Source: an uncultured Prevotellaceae bacterium (GTDB lineage: Bacteria > Bacteroidota > Bacteroidia > Bacteroidales > Muribaculaceae). Taken from it: a DNA stretch of 64,000 bases. The stretch covers positions 1-64,000 of the forward strand of contig CAMHNO010000008.1 in NCBI GenBank assembly GCA_946186575.1. Direction: 5' to 3'. The translations under genes and the position numbers were made by a program. Below the pieces are notes generated by a model. It had not been told where the DNA came from, made no database searches, and saw only the letters and a program-made list of their open reading frames with translations. Of this stretch, positions 27,535 to 35,767 are shown piece after piece (positions within the stretch are counted from its first letter, which is position 1; each line of letters begins with the position of its first letter).

Positions 27535-28593
27535 TCATAATTCATCTAATGCTTGATGCAACTGATAAGGGAATTCTTGCTCGGCAGCTCGCCCTAACCA
27601 TTTCAGAAGTTCAATAAAATCGGTTTCTTTGCCATTAGTGCGATAAGCGTGATAAAGATTCCGTGCTAATTTCATTTGCGCTATATAATCTCCTTGCTCA
27701 GCAGCCAAGCGAAGCAACTTTTCAGACTCTTGTCGCCCATTCCTTCCAAGTCGATACTGTGCTAATTCCATAATAGCTTTACAGTATTTTTGTTCTGCTG
27801 CTTTTGTGAGCCATGTCACTTTGCTGATAGGGTCGAACTGAGCACGTACATACTGAGCTTCACGAACACCTTGGTCAGCCATTTTCCAAAACCATTCTTT
27901 TGCCACCTCATTTCCATCAACGATAGCAAGTTCCATTAAATCATCTTCTATTACTGATTTATAGCCTTTTTCGTAAGCTTTAATCCAGCATTCAGCAGCC
28001 TTTGATTCATCTTCTTCAACACCTGCTCCGCAATAATAAATATCTCCGATTTCGAACAAAGCTTTACCAGCAATAACGGCATCGTGATTCTGATTAGCAG
28101 CTTGTTCAAAATATTTTAACGCTTCATGAGCTGCTTCTTTCAAATTAAAAGTATCATCATGGTATATTGATCTGTGGATTTGTCCTAAACAAAACGGTAT
28201 GATAGGGTGTGTTTCAAAAGTACAGTTGTTTCTCCATTTTATGACTATTGGGTCATTGACGTATAGCAACTTCTGCAAAGATTCGAGGTGTCCGAGCTCG
28301 GCGGCCTTTATCCAGCACTTGTAAGCTTTCGTATAATACTTCTCTTTATGGTAAATAAGACCTAATCTAAATAATGACTCTGTGTTTATCCATTTTAAAG
28401 AGTCTTGTTCAGTTGCTTTGCTATACCATTTCTCTGTTTCTTGGTATTTTTTTGTGTCTTCTTGATTTGTCTCATAAATATACCCTAAACAATATTGTGC
28501 CACACCATTGCCTTGCTCGGCGGCATTATGCAAACTTCGTAGGCCTTTCTCACTGCCATTTTTAATGTTGCATATAAAATAATATAAATTCAT
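27535..28593 (-). CDS. Sel1-like repeat protein
   Basis: 352 residues from the ATG at 28593. Built from degenerate Sel1-like (SLR) helical repeats, for example LHNAAEQGNGVAQYCLGYIY, CWIKAAELGHLESLQKLL and LRLAAEQGDYIAQMKLARNL. Such repeats form a solenoid for protein contacts. The frame stays open upstream to 28938, but the extra 115 codons do not look like SLR and overlap a different short frame. They do contain a hydrophobic stretch ending SLLNC, which could be a lipoprotein signal if a non-ATG start were used. A -7 box TAACTTTG (28729 to 28722, minus) upstream favours the shorter form. AT-richer than its neighbours. Function unknown. Confidence 0.65.
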   Translation of the reverse strand: MNLYYFICNIKNGSEKGLRSLHNAAEQGNGVAQYCLGYIYETNQEDTKKYQETEKWYSKATEQDSLKWINTESLFRLGLIYHKEKYYTKAYKCWIKAAELGHLESLQKLLYVNDPIVIKWRNNCTFETHPIIPFCLGQIHRSIYHDDTFNLKEAAHEALKYFEQAANQNHDAVIAGKALFEIGDIYYCGAGVEEDESKAAECWIKAYEKGYKSVIEDDLMELAIVDGNEVAKEWFWKMADQGVREAQYVRAQFDPISKVTWLTKAAEQKYCKAIMELAQYRLGRNGRQESEKLLRLAAEQGDYIAQMKLARNLYHAYRTNGKETDFIELLKWLGRAAEQEFPYQLHQALDEL

Positions 28594-28768
28594 TCGAAAA
28601 CCCGTTGGCGAAATTAATTTGTTAATAATTTGATGCTGAAAAATTGTACATATTGTTGTTTTTTTGCAATTTAACAATGAAATAAAAACAACCAAAATCA
28701 CCGCTATGCACAACTTAAATGCAAAGTTAATTATAATTCTTGAGGCATGCGAGCATTTTACCAAAGAT

Positions 28769-28876
28769 TTAGTTGACGATAAGGGAAATATTCCTCCTCT
28801 CGGGGTCTTCCCAAGGTTCAGCAACCTTGAAGTGATTGTCTTCAAACTCACTGCCGAAAACATTGGGTTGTTCCAT
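28769..28876 (-). CDS. Possible 35-residue small protein or gene remnant
   Basis: A frame too short for usual tracks reads MEQPNVFGSEFEDNHFKVAE then PWEDPERRNISLIVN and a stop. Its composition is protein-like, unlike the overlapping long frames. It could be a real acidic miniprotein or the end of a decayed gene. The rest of 28594-29098 is AT-rich and shows no other gene. A short direct repeat (ggtaattgt-tg-gaaaa) occurs at about 29008-29067. Confidence 0.2.
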   Translation of the reverse strand: MEQPNVFGSEFEDNHFKVAEPWEDPERRNISLIVN

Positions 28877-29098
28877 GTAATTGGAGGGTATTGGTTTGGA
28901 TTATGTCTAAAAAATAATCGTTTTTGTTCGTTTGACAAAATCCGAGTCTATCGTGCGAGTTGCCCTTCTAAATTGTCGTTAATGAAAGGAAAGCATAGAT
29001 TATTGTTGGTAATTGTATGGGAAAAACTGAGTCTATTGCAAGCCGCTGTCGGTAATTGTCTGTGAAAAGAATTCATGGTGGGGTGGGGTGAACATTTT

Positions 29099-29130
29099 TT
29101 TGTGTTTCTCGTGAAAAAGGAGTACCTTTG
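29099..29130 (+). promoter_or_regulatory. rlmL operon promoter
   Basis: TTTG 29099-29102, 20-base spacer and TACCTTTG 29123-29130. This is one of the best matches in the window. The leader would be about 40 bases. Confidence 0.8.
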
Positions 29131-29178
29131 CAGGAAATTTCACGCGGTGTGGAATAATTAACACATATTGAGACAATT

Positions 29179-30837
29179 ATGAGCGAGACATTTGAAATGG
29201 TGGCGAAGACCTTCCAGGGGCTGGAGGGAGTTCTGAGTGATGAACTTAAAGCGCTTGGTGCTGAGGCTGTTGTCCAGGGCAGGCGCATGGTGTCGTTCAA
29301 GGGCGACAAGGAGATGATGTACAAGGCCAATTTCTGCCTTCGCACTGCCTTGCGCGTGTTGAAGCCCATCTACAAGTTCACCTCGACCGATGCCGACGAC
29401 CTGTATGAGCAGGTGAAGCAGTTTGCCTGGGAAGAGATAATGACCGAGAATAGCACATTCTCGATTGACAGCACCGTTTATAGTGAATCGTTCAAGCATT
29501 CGCGTTTTGTCACTTACCGCGTGAAAGACGGCATAGCCGACTATTTCATGGAGCGCTGCGGCAAGCGCCCCTCCATCAGGCTTAACTCGCCCGACTATCA
29601 GTTGAACGTGCACATCAGCGGCAAAGACGTGACCATCTCGCTCGACTCGTCGGGTGAGCCCCTGTACAAGCGTGGATGGCGCGTGGCTCAGACCGATGCT
29701 CCCATCAACGAAGTGCTTGCTGCCGGCATCATCAAGCTCAGCGGCTGGGATGGCCAGAGCAATCTTGTAGACCCCATGTGCGGCTCGGGCACGTTCTTGA
29801 TAGAGGCCGCTCTGATAGCCGCTAACATCAATCCTGGTGTGTATCGCAAGGAGTATGCGTTCCAGAAGTGGCCCGACTATGATGCCGACATCTTCGACAC
29901 AATCTATAACGACGACAGTGGCGAGCGCGAGTTTGCCCACAAGATTTATGGCTACGACATTCTGGGTAAGGCAGTGGCAGTGAGCAACGCCAACATCAAG
30001 AATGCGGGCCTCACACAATATATCCAGGTGGAGCGTGTGCCTCTCGAGGAGCAGGAAGTGGCCCCCGAGAAGGGCGTGCTCATTACCAACCCTCCCTATG
30101 GCGAGCGCCTCACCAGCGACGAGCTGCCCCGGCTCTATGCCACGCTCGGCACAAAGCTCAAGAAGGTGTATCAGGGCTATGACTGCTGGCTGATAGTGGG
30201 CAGCAACAAGGAGCTCATCGACAATCTGGGCTTGAAAGCATCGCTGCACTATTCGCTGCTCAATGGCGACATTGAGTGTGAGCTGCGTGAGTATGTGATA
30301 TTCGACGGCAGTTTCGACGACATGCGCCGCAGGGGTGGCACAATCAAGAACGAGGGTTTCAGGGCAAGCGACAAGCCTGCACCAGCCCGACGCTCCGGCC
30401 GTGGCGAGGGCCACCGCGAGGGCGGCAGGCGTGGCGACGACCGCAGCGACCGTCGCGACCGTGGCTTCAAGCGCCGCGACGACCATGGCGATGGGCGCCG
30501 CGACAGGCGTGACTACGGCGATGAGCGCCGCGAGTTCAAGCGCCGCGACGACCGTGGTGTGAACCCTATGCGCAAGCGCCGCGACGATGGCGACCGCGGA
30601 GTGAATCCCGCCCGCCGTCGTGATGGCGACGATGCTCATGTTTATCGCAGCGAGCGTCCCTATAGCGAGGAAGGGCGTGATGGCGAGGGTCGCGACTTCA
30701 AGCGCCGTCGCACCTTCACCTTCCATGGTCCCATGCTTGGTGAGGACAAGGAGCGTCCCGTGTTCAAGGGTCGTCGCAACGGGTGGAAGCGCCGCGATGC
30801 GAGCACAAGCGACGCTGGCGAGGAAACTAAAGAGTAA
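29179..30837 (+). CDS. rlmL: THUMP-domain 23S rRNA (guanine-N2) methyltransferase with Arg/Asp/Gly-rich tail
   Basis: 552 residues. A THUMP RNA-binding domain (about 1-160) and a class I methyltransferase domain (about 165-390) carry DPMCGSGTFLIEAAL (SAM site) and the catalytic NPPYGERL. This is the N-terminal RlmL part, which makes m2G2445 in 23S rRNA; the RlmK part of the E. coli fusion is missing. From about residue 390 a 160-residue tail is almost wholly Arg, Asp, Gly and Glu with repeated RRD, FKRRDD and RGVNP blocks. It resembles RGG-type disordered RNA-binding tails. It heads a likely three-gene unit with the membrane protein (26-base gap) and pdxB. Confidence 0.88.
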   Translation: MSETFEMVAKTFQGLEGVLSDELKALGAEAVVQGRRMVSFKGDKEMMYKANFCLRTALRVLKPIYKFTSTDADDLYEQVKQFAWEEIMTENSTFSIDSTVYSESFKHSRFVTYRVKDGIADYFMERCGKRPSIRLNSPDYQLNVHISGKDVTISLDSSGEPLYKRGWRVAQTDAPINEVLAAGIIKLSGWDGQSNLVDPMCGSGTFLIEAALIAANINPGVYRKEYAFQKWPDYDADIFDTIYNDDSGEREFAHKIYGYDILGKAVAVSNANIKNAGLTQYIQVERVPLEEQEVAPEKGVLITNPPYGERLTSDELPRLYATLGTKLKKVYQGYDCWLIVGSNKELIDNLGLKASLHYSLLNGDIECELREYVIFDGSFDDMRRRGGTIKNEGFRASDKPAPARRSGRGEGHREGGRRGDDRSDRRDRGFKRRDDHGDGRRDRRDYGDERREFKRRDDRGVNPMRKRRDDGDRGVNPARRRDGDDAHVYRSERPYSEEGRDGEGRDFKRRRTFTFHGPMLGEDKERPVFKGRRNGWKRRDASTSDAGEETKE

Positions 30838-30863
30838 AATATCATCTCCCCACAAGAATAGAA

Positions 30864-31853
30864 ATGGCAAAGAAGGGCAGTTACATAGTGGACTATTTCA
30901 ACAATCGCGGTTTCTTTGGGCTGTCGATATTGTTGCTTGTGGTGTTCTCGGTGATAGCCAGTGGCAACTTTGTGGTGCCGCAGCGAGGCTATGGCACCTT
31001 TCACAACATTGCCACTTGGATATCGAGCAGCGACACCTCGTGCTTTGTGGCTGTGCTTTGCAACATCATCACTGGCGTGCTGCTTGTCACGCTCAACATC
31101 ATGTTCCGCTACATAAAGACCTACAACTGCTTTGTGTTTGCGGCCGTCTTTGTGTTGCTTCAGGGCATCAATCCGTTTTTGAGCACTCGCTTCTATTCGG
31201 GCACGGTAATGTGTCTGGTGGTTGTGATGTCGCTGTTTTTCATGTTTGAGCAGTATGGCAAGCGTGCGGGAGCAACGCAGGGCATTTTCCTGGTGATGGC
31301 ACTGCTGTCGTTTTTCACCCTTTACCACTACGTGTTCTTCTTGCTCATGCCCCTGTTTGTGCTGGGCTTTGCTTACATGCGCGTGCTCGACGTGCGCGGT
31401 GCGTTTGCCGTGCTCTTTGGCATTGCCACGCCCTATTGGATAGCGCTTGGCACCGGGCTGGAGCCCCTGTCGGGCTTCCAGGCGCCGCAACTGTCGCAGG
31501 TGTGGACCACGGCTCCTGAGTTTGCCGCTAAGGGTTGGGCCGTCACTATTGCCATTGCCACGGTGGTGCTGACAGTGCTTCTCACAGTGAGTAACCTCAA
31601 GACAATGCTCAATTATAGCGTTCACGTGCGTGCCTACAACAATTTCTTCGTGGCTCTGTCGGTGTTTGTTGTTGCGATGATGGGCATTGACTATAATGAC
31701 TTCTTAATCTACATGCCGCTGTTGAACATGTGCTTTGCCATACAATTTGGTCACTGGTATGTGATCTCGCCTCATGAGACGCGCCAGCCCGTGACCATGT
31801 GGCTGATGGTGGCAATGCTCGCGGCATTTATCATTGCCATGGTGATTGCCTGA
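30864..31853 (+). CDS. Polytopic membrane protein of unknown function
   Basis: 329 residues with about nine or ten hydrophobic segments: the first after FNNRGFFG (about 17-36), then clusters through to the last helix WLMVAMLAAFIIAMVIA at the end. No catalytic motif is recognised. It has the look of the uncharacterised Bacteroidota inner-membrane proteins that sit near lipid or sugar enzymes. The stop codon overlaps the pdxB start by one base (TGATG), so translation is probably coupled. Confidence 0.75.
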   Translation: MAKKGSYIVDYFNNRGFFGLSILLLVVFSVIASGNFVVPQRGYGTFHNIATWISSSDTSCFVAVLCNIITGVLLVTLNIMFRYIKTYNCFVFAAVFVLLQGINPFLSTRFYSGTVMCLVVVMSLFFMFEQYGKRAGATQGIFLVMALLSFFTLYHYVFFLLMPLFVLGFAYMRVLDVRGAFAVLFGIATPYWIALGTGLEPLSGFQAPQLSQVWTTAPEFAAKGWAVTIAIATVVLTVLLTVSNLKTMLNYSVHVRAYNNFFVALSVFVVAMMGIDYNDFLIYMPLLNMCFAIQFGHWYVISPHETRQPVTMWLMVAMLAAFIIAMVIA

Positions 31854-32848
31854 TGAAGATTGTTGCCGACAGCAAGATTCCCTATCTCAAAGGACTGCTT
31901 GAGCCTGTGGCTCAAGAGGTGCTCTACGTGCCTGGTGCCGAGATCGACAGCACTGTGGTGCGCGAGGCGCAGGTGCTGCTCACCCGCACCCGCACCCGCT
32001 GCGACCGCACCCTGCTCGAGGGCAGCCAGGTGCAACTGATAGGCACCGCCACCATAGGCACCGACCACATCGACCTTGACTACTGCCGCAGCCGAGGCAT
32101 TGCCGTGGTGAATGCTCCGGGCTGCAACGCTCCGGCAGTGGCGCAATGGGTGCATGCCTCAATACTGCAATGGCTCGAGAGGCGCAAGGCGCTGGGGCCT
32201 GTCACGCTTGGCGTGGTGGGTGTGGGCCATGTGGGCAGCATCGTTGCTCGCTGGGCACAGCAGCTTGGCTACCGCGTACTGCTCAACGACCCGCCGCGTG
32301 CAGCTGTTGAGGGCAGTGCCGCATTCTCCACACTCGAACAGTTGCAACAGGAATGTGACGTCATCACCTTTCACACCCCCCTCACCCGCGAGGGCGAGTG
32401 GCCCACGTGGCACTTGTGTGACGAGGCGCTGCTCGGCGGGCTGTGCCGTTGTGGCCTGGTGCTGAACGCGGCACGTGGGGCGGTGTGCGACACTCGCGCG
32501 CTGCTGCAATGGGGCGGCGACCTTGCCATCGACTGCTGGGAGGGCGAGCCTGCCATCAACCGCGAGCTTCTGCGCAAGGCCTTCATTGCCACACCTCACA
32601 TTGCCGGCTACAGCCTTCAGGGCAAGCAGCGCGGCACAGCCATGATAGTCGAGGCTCTGAACCGCCGCTATGGTTGGAGCATCAAGCCCACTAAGGCCAG
32701 CACACCGCAGCATGGAGCCGACCATGTGACGGCTCAGTCAATCCTTGAAAGCTACAATCCACTTGCCGATACCGCTCGCCTCAAGACCTTGCCAGAGAGC
32801 TTTGAGCACTTGCGCAACAGCTACCCCCTGCGTCAGGAGTGCCCCTGA
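31853..32848 (+). CDS. pdxB: 4-phosphoerythronate dehydrogenase
   Basis: 331 residues from the ATG at 31853, overlapping the upstream stop by one base. The frame is open further up, but those codons lie in the previous gene. D-2-hydroxyacid dehydrogenase fold: MKIVADSKIPYLKG is the typical PdxB opening, TATIGTDHIDLDY lies before the NAD domain GVVGVGHVGSIVA, and NAARGAVCDT and HIAGYSLQGKQRGT carry the catalytic residues. It oxidises 4-phosphoerythronate in the DXP-dependent pathway to pyridoxal phosphate. The other pdx genes are not in the window. Confidence 0.92.
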   Translation: MKIVADSKIPYLKGLLEPVAQEVLYVPGAEIDSTVVREAQVLLTRTRTRCDRTLLEGSQVQLIGTATIGTDHIDLDYCRSRGIAVVNAPGCNAPAVAQWVHASILQWLERRKALGPVTLGVVGVGHVGSIVARWAQQLGYRVLLNDPPRAAVEGSAAFSTLEQLQQECDVITFHTPLTREGEWPTWHLCDEALLGGLCRCGLVLNAARGAVCDTRALLQWGGDLAIDCWEGEPAINRELLRKAFIATPHIAGYSLQGKQRGTAMIVEALNRRYGWSIKPTKASTPQHGADHVTAQSILESYNPLADTARLKTLPESFEHLRNSYPLRQECP

Positions 32849-32924
32849 TTAACGTGAGTTCGATGAAAATAAAATAGCTGTGTATCAGGCTGCTTTTCAG
32901 CACACTCCCCCTTATACCGCTCTA

Positions 32925-35183
32925 TCAGTCGAGCAAGAGCTTGGCCACAGCAGCTTGGTCTTGAGCCCACTGCTGGGTGTAGACCTCATCGGCCGCGTCG
33001 GCATTTGGCACAATTCTCAGTTTCTGGGCCTCGGCCTTGATGCTTAGCATCTTGCCGATGGTGGTCTTGGCAGCGAGTTTGTCGAGCAGGTCGGTGATTA
33101 CGTTTAAATTCAGGCCCTGTATGTTCTGTCCTTCAAACGCGTTCTCGAGCCATATCATCTTGCGCTCGAACACATTAATCACTCCGAACACCAGCCCCTT
33201 GGCAGTGTCTTTAGTCACGCGCACTTGGTGCTGCACGCACGATGGGTCGTAGGCTACGCCTGTGTGCTCTTGCACCTGCATTGGAAACTTTGAGTCCATC
33301 CACCCAAGCACCAGGTTTGGTGCGATGTCGCCATAAGAGTAGGCATTGCAAGTGAAGATCACATATTTTGCGCCGCGTTGCTGCAGGTGAGCAAGGTCAA
33401 GCTCGACATACTCGGCAGTGCCCACCTTGTCGGGGATGTACTGGATGTCGCCCGAGTGGTTTGCACCAGGAATGTTAAGGTTGAAATAGGCACACACTTC
33501 GGTGCTATGAGGATAGACAACGGCACAGCTCAAGTCCATGTCGAGATGCCCGGCAGGCAGTCCCTTTCCCCACTGCATGAACACTCGCAGCCTGGTGCTC
33601 TCGAGCTTGAAGGTGGTGCCCTGTGGCACGGCGTTCACATCCTGGATGGTGCTGGCGCGGTCGCCCACGCTCACGGGGATGTAGTTCAAGTCGGGGTCGA
33701 TGTAGATAGTGGTGCCAGCCTTGTGCGGCATTGCCGCAAAGCGCTCGCGCATCACATCTTGATAAATCTTCTTGATGTCATTGGCAATTTCAAGCAAGCG
33801 TCCCTCGGTATACCACATCAGGCGAGGGTTGGCAGGCAGGTTCACACCCTCGCCCAGCACGGTCTTGATGGTGCGTCGTGAGCGCTTGGGGTCGAAATAC
33901 AAGTCGGCATACATGCCCAATGTTATCAACAATCGTGGTGGCAGCTGTGAGGCTACATCGCTAAAGGCTTTGATAACGCGGTCTTCCTCACCAAACCACA
34001 ATAGGGTTGAAAACAAGCATCGGGCAAAGCGACCCGGGTATTGCTTTAGGATAGACATAGTGCCACTGAAGTCGTAGCGCAGCTTGTACTCCTCGATCCA
34101 TCCCTGGAGCACGGCATAGTCCTTGCGGTAGAACACGTCGAGCAGGTTGCGCAGATAGTCATAGCCCTTGCGCTTGGCATACTCAGGCAATCGCAGCGCA
34201 CGAATGAATCGCACCCACATCTCGCGGCGCGGATGCATCTCCTCGCAGGCCTTGCGCACATCCATGGGCAGTGAGTTCATCCACTGTGCCACACGGCGGC
34301 AAGTTGCGCGGTCGTACTTGAGCTTTAACTCCTCGCGCTTGCGCTGTGCTGACTCGTTGCTGCGGCTCAGCCCTGGGCGGTGGTCGTCGGCCGATGCTGC
34401 GGCGTGGTCGATGAGCACACGTGGCGGCACAATCTGGAGGTAGCCGGTGTGCTTATACCACAGGTAGCGCATCACATCCACAGGCGACTTGATGAGTCGG
34501 CCCGCCTCGTCGTCCTTGCCCGCCTCGACAAGCGTGTCGATAACGAGCATGAGGGTCTCTTTCATTCTCACATTGGCAGTGGCGGGCAGTGGCATCTGGG
34601 CAAGCAAAATCTTGAGGCTGTCGACCTGAGTGGCATCGAGCGCCACTGGCGAGTTGAGCAAGTTGGTGTAGTGCTCCATCAGGTCGTCGTCGGTCCACAG
34701 CTTGAGCTGCTTGAGCTTGCTGCCCTGCCCGTTGAAGATCACGCCTGGCGCGGTGACAAAAGGCGTGCCGCACAGCGGGCATCCGTTGTAGTGGTCAAGG
34801 TCGAAGAGGTCTTCTGGGATAGTGTGTCCGCACGAGAGTCGCACGCCGCTGGTGTTGCCAAGCAGGTTGCGAAATTCGGCATCCTTCACGTCTTGCCATG
34901 AATGGCCCACGGTGGTGTTCCAGTCCTTCATCAGTGGTGCCCAGTTGAGTGAGCATCCCATTATGTCGTTGATGGTGTCGACAATGATTCGAGCCTCGAT
35001 TTGTGGTGTGCCATTGAGCACATGCAGCAGGGGCTCGGTCACGCTGTAGCCTGCCTTGCGCAGTTGCAAGAGCAGGTTGATGGTGCCGTGTGTGAGGTTT
35101 TTAGAGATTACGTGTGCAATGCTGCGGCTTGGCACGTAGATTGCCCCGCATCGCAGCGACACTTTGAGTAAAAGGGTGTTCAT
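32925..35183 (-). CDS. Large protein with RING-like zinc site and C-terminal TerD-like domain
   Basis: 752 residues. A RING-like or zinc-ribbon site lies near residues 118-138 (LSCGHT, then YNGCPLCGTPF: C118, H120, C135, C138). A helical middle (about 150-500) has many Leu/Arg stretches. The C-terminal part (about 500-670) looks like a TerD domain: LDMDLSCAVV, YFNLNIPGANHSGDI, and YVELDLAHL with further strands. TerD domains bind calcium and belong to tellurite/chemical-stress systems. The plan resembles the family named after MXAN_6230/SCO0854, known from myxobacteria and actinomycetes; I recall this name but cannot check it. No signal peptide, so cytoplasmic. No other ter genes are nearby. 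A 60-bp repeat array lies in its upstream region. Confidence 0.65.
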   Translation of the reverse strand: MNTLLLKVSLRCGAIYVPSRSIAHVISKNLTHGTINLLLQLRKAGYSVTEPLLHVLNGTPQIEARIIVDTINDIMGCSLNWAPLMKDWNTTVGHSWQDVKDAEFRNLLGNTSGVRLSCGHTIPEDLFDLDHYNGCPLCGTPFVTAPGVIFNGQGSKLKQLKLWTDDDLMEHYTNLLNSPVALDATQVDSLKILLAQMPLPATANVRMKETLMLVIDTLVEAGKDDEAGRLIKSPVDVMRYLWYKHTGYLQIVPPRVLIDHAAASADDHRPGLSRSNESAQRKREELKLKYDRATCRRVAQWMNSLPMDVRKACEEMHPRREMWVRFIRALRLPEYAKRKGYDYLRNLLDVFYRKDYAVLQGWIEEYKLRYDFSGTMSILKQYPGRFARCLFSTLLWFGEEDRVIKAFSDVASQLPPRLLITLGMYADLYFDPKRSRRTIKTVLGEGVNLPANPRLMWYTEGRLLEIANDIKKIYQDVMRERFAAMPHKAGTTIYIDPDLNYIPVSVGDRASTIQDVNAVPQGTTFKLESTRLRVFMQWGKGLPAGHLDMDLSCAVVYPHSTEVCAYFNLNIPGANHSGDIQYIPDKVGTAEYVELDLAHLQQRGAKYVIFTCNAYSYGDIAPNLVLGWMDSKFPMQVQEHTGVAYDPSCVQHQVRVTKDTAKGLVFGVINVFERKMIWLENAFEGQNIQGLNLNVITDLLDKLAAKTTIGKMLSIKAEAQKLRIVPNADAADEVYTQQWAQDQAAVAKLLLD

Positions 35184-35302
35184 TGTGTGTTGAGTGAATT
35201 AATGGTGTTATATAAAAAAACTTATCTCGTGCAAAACAGCTCAGTTGTGTAGCTGTTGTTGCAGGAGATGTGTCAAAATTAATCAAAGTTAAAAAATGAG
35301 AT

Positions 35303-35590
35303 GATAATCGACAGACTGAAAACCTTAAAAATGTTCTATGAAGTAAGCCTGTCTTGACCTTCTCCTGTTTTGGGTTGTTTTTTTGAGCTTCGGCTTCTTG
35401 TTGAAGATAATCGGCAGACTGAAAAACTTTAAAAATGTTCTATGAAGTAAGCCTGACTTGACCTTCGATGTGTGTCGAAACTCGGTTTGCGCATTTTTAT
35501 TTATGTGTAGCACAGTGGTCGTTATGTTCTCTGATAATCGCAAGACTGAGACTCACCAAAAAAAATCTATGAAGTAAGCCTTGCTTGACC
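35303..35590 (-). repeat. Three direct copies of a 60-bp repeat upstream of the RING/TerD gene
   Basis: Copies at 35303-35361, 35406-35465 and 35533-35590, all in the same direction, each starting gataatcg and ending ctatgaagtaagcctg then cttgacc. Copies 1 and 2 are about 90% alike; copy 3 differs in the middle. Unique stretches of 44 and 67 bases separate them. The gap 35184-35767 holds no gene. Minus-strand -7 boxes TATCTTTG (35634 to 35627) or TAACTTTG (35291 to 35284) could transcribe toward the gene; the first would put the array in the mRNA leader. Confidence 0.75.
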
Positions 35591-35767
35591 AGGGGTGTTG
35601 ACCCTGTGCAATCATAAATCACATTGCAAAGATAATATGTGCGTTACGCAAGCTTTTTGCGTAGCCAAAATCTTTTTTCAAAAAAATCGTTTTTTTTCAA
35701 AGATCTCTTTTATTCTATATCACCGTTCAAGTTAAAAAGTAATCAATTATTTTGAAGAAAAATATGA

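Noticed and set aside
28664-29065. 133-residue plus-strand open frame
   Set aside because: No recognisable family, no promoter, overlaps minus-strand signals; probably chance in AT-rich DNA.
30335-30562. Ala/Thr-rich plus-strand frames over the rlmL tail
   Set aside because: They result from reading the Arg/Asp/Gly repeat codons in another frame.
35325-35543. 72-residue minus-strand frame across the 60-bp repeats
   Set aside because: Its sequence only reads the repeat units in shifted frames and is not protein-like.
35303-35590. CRISPR array
   Set aside because: Only three copies of about 60 bp, spacers of 44 and 67 bases, imperfect repeats and no cas genes.
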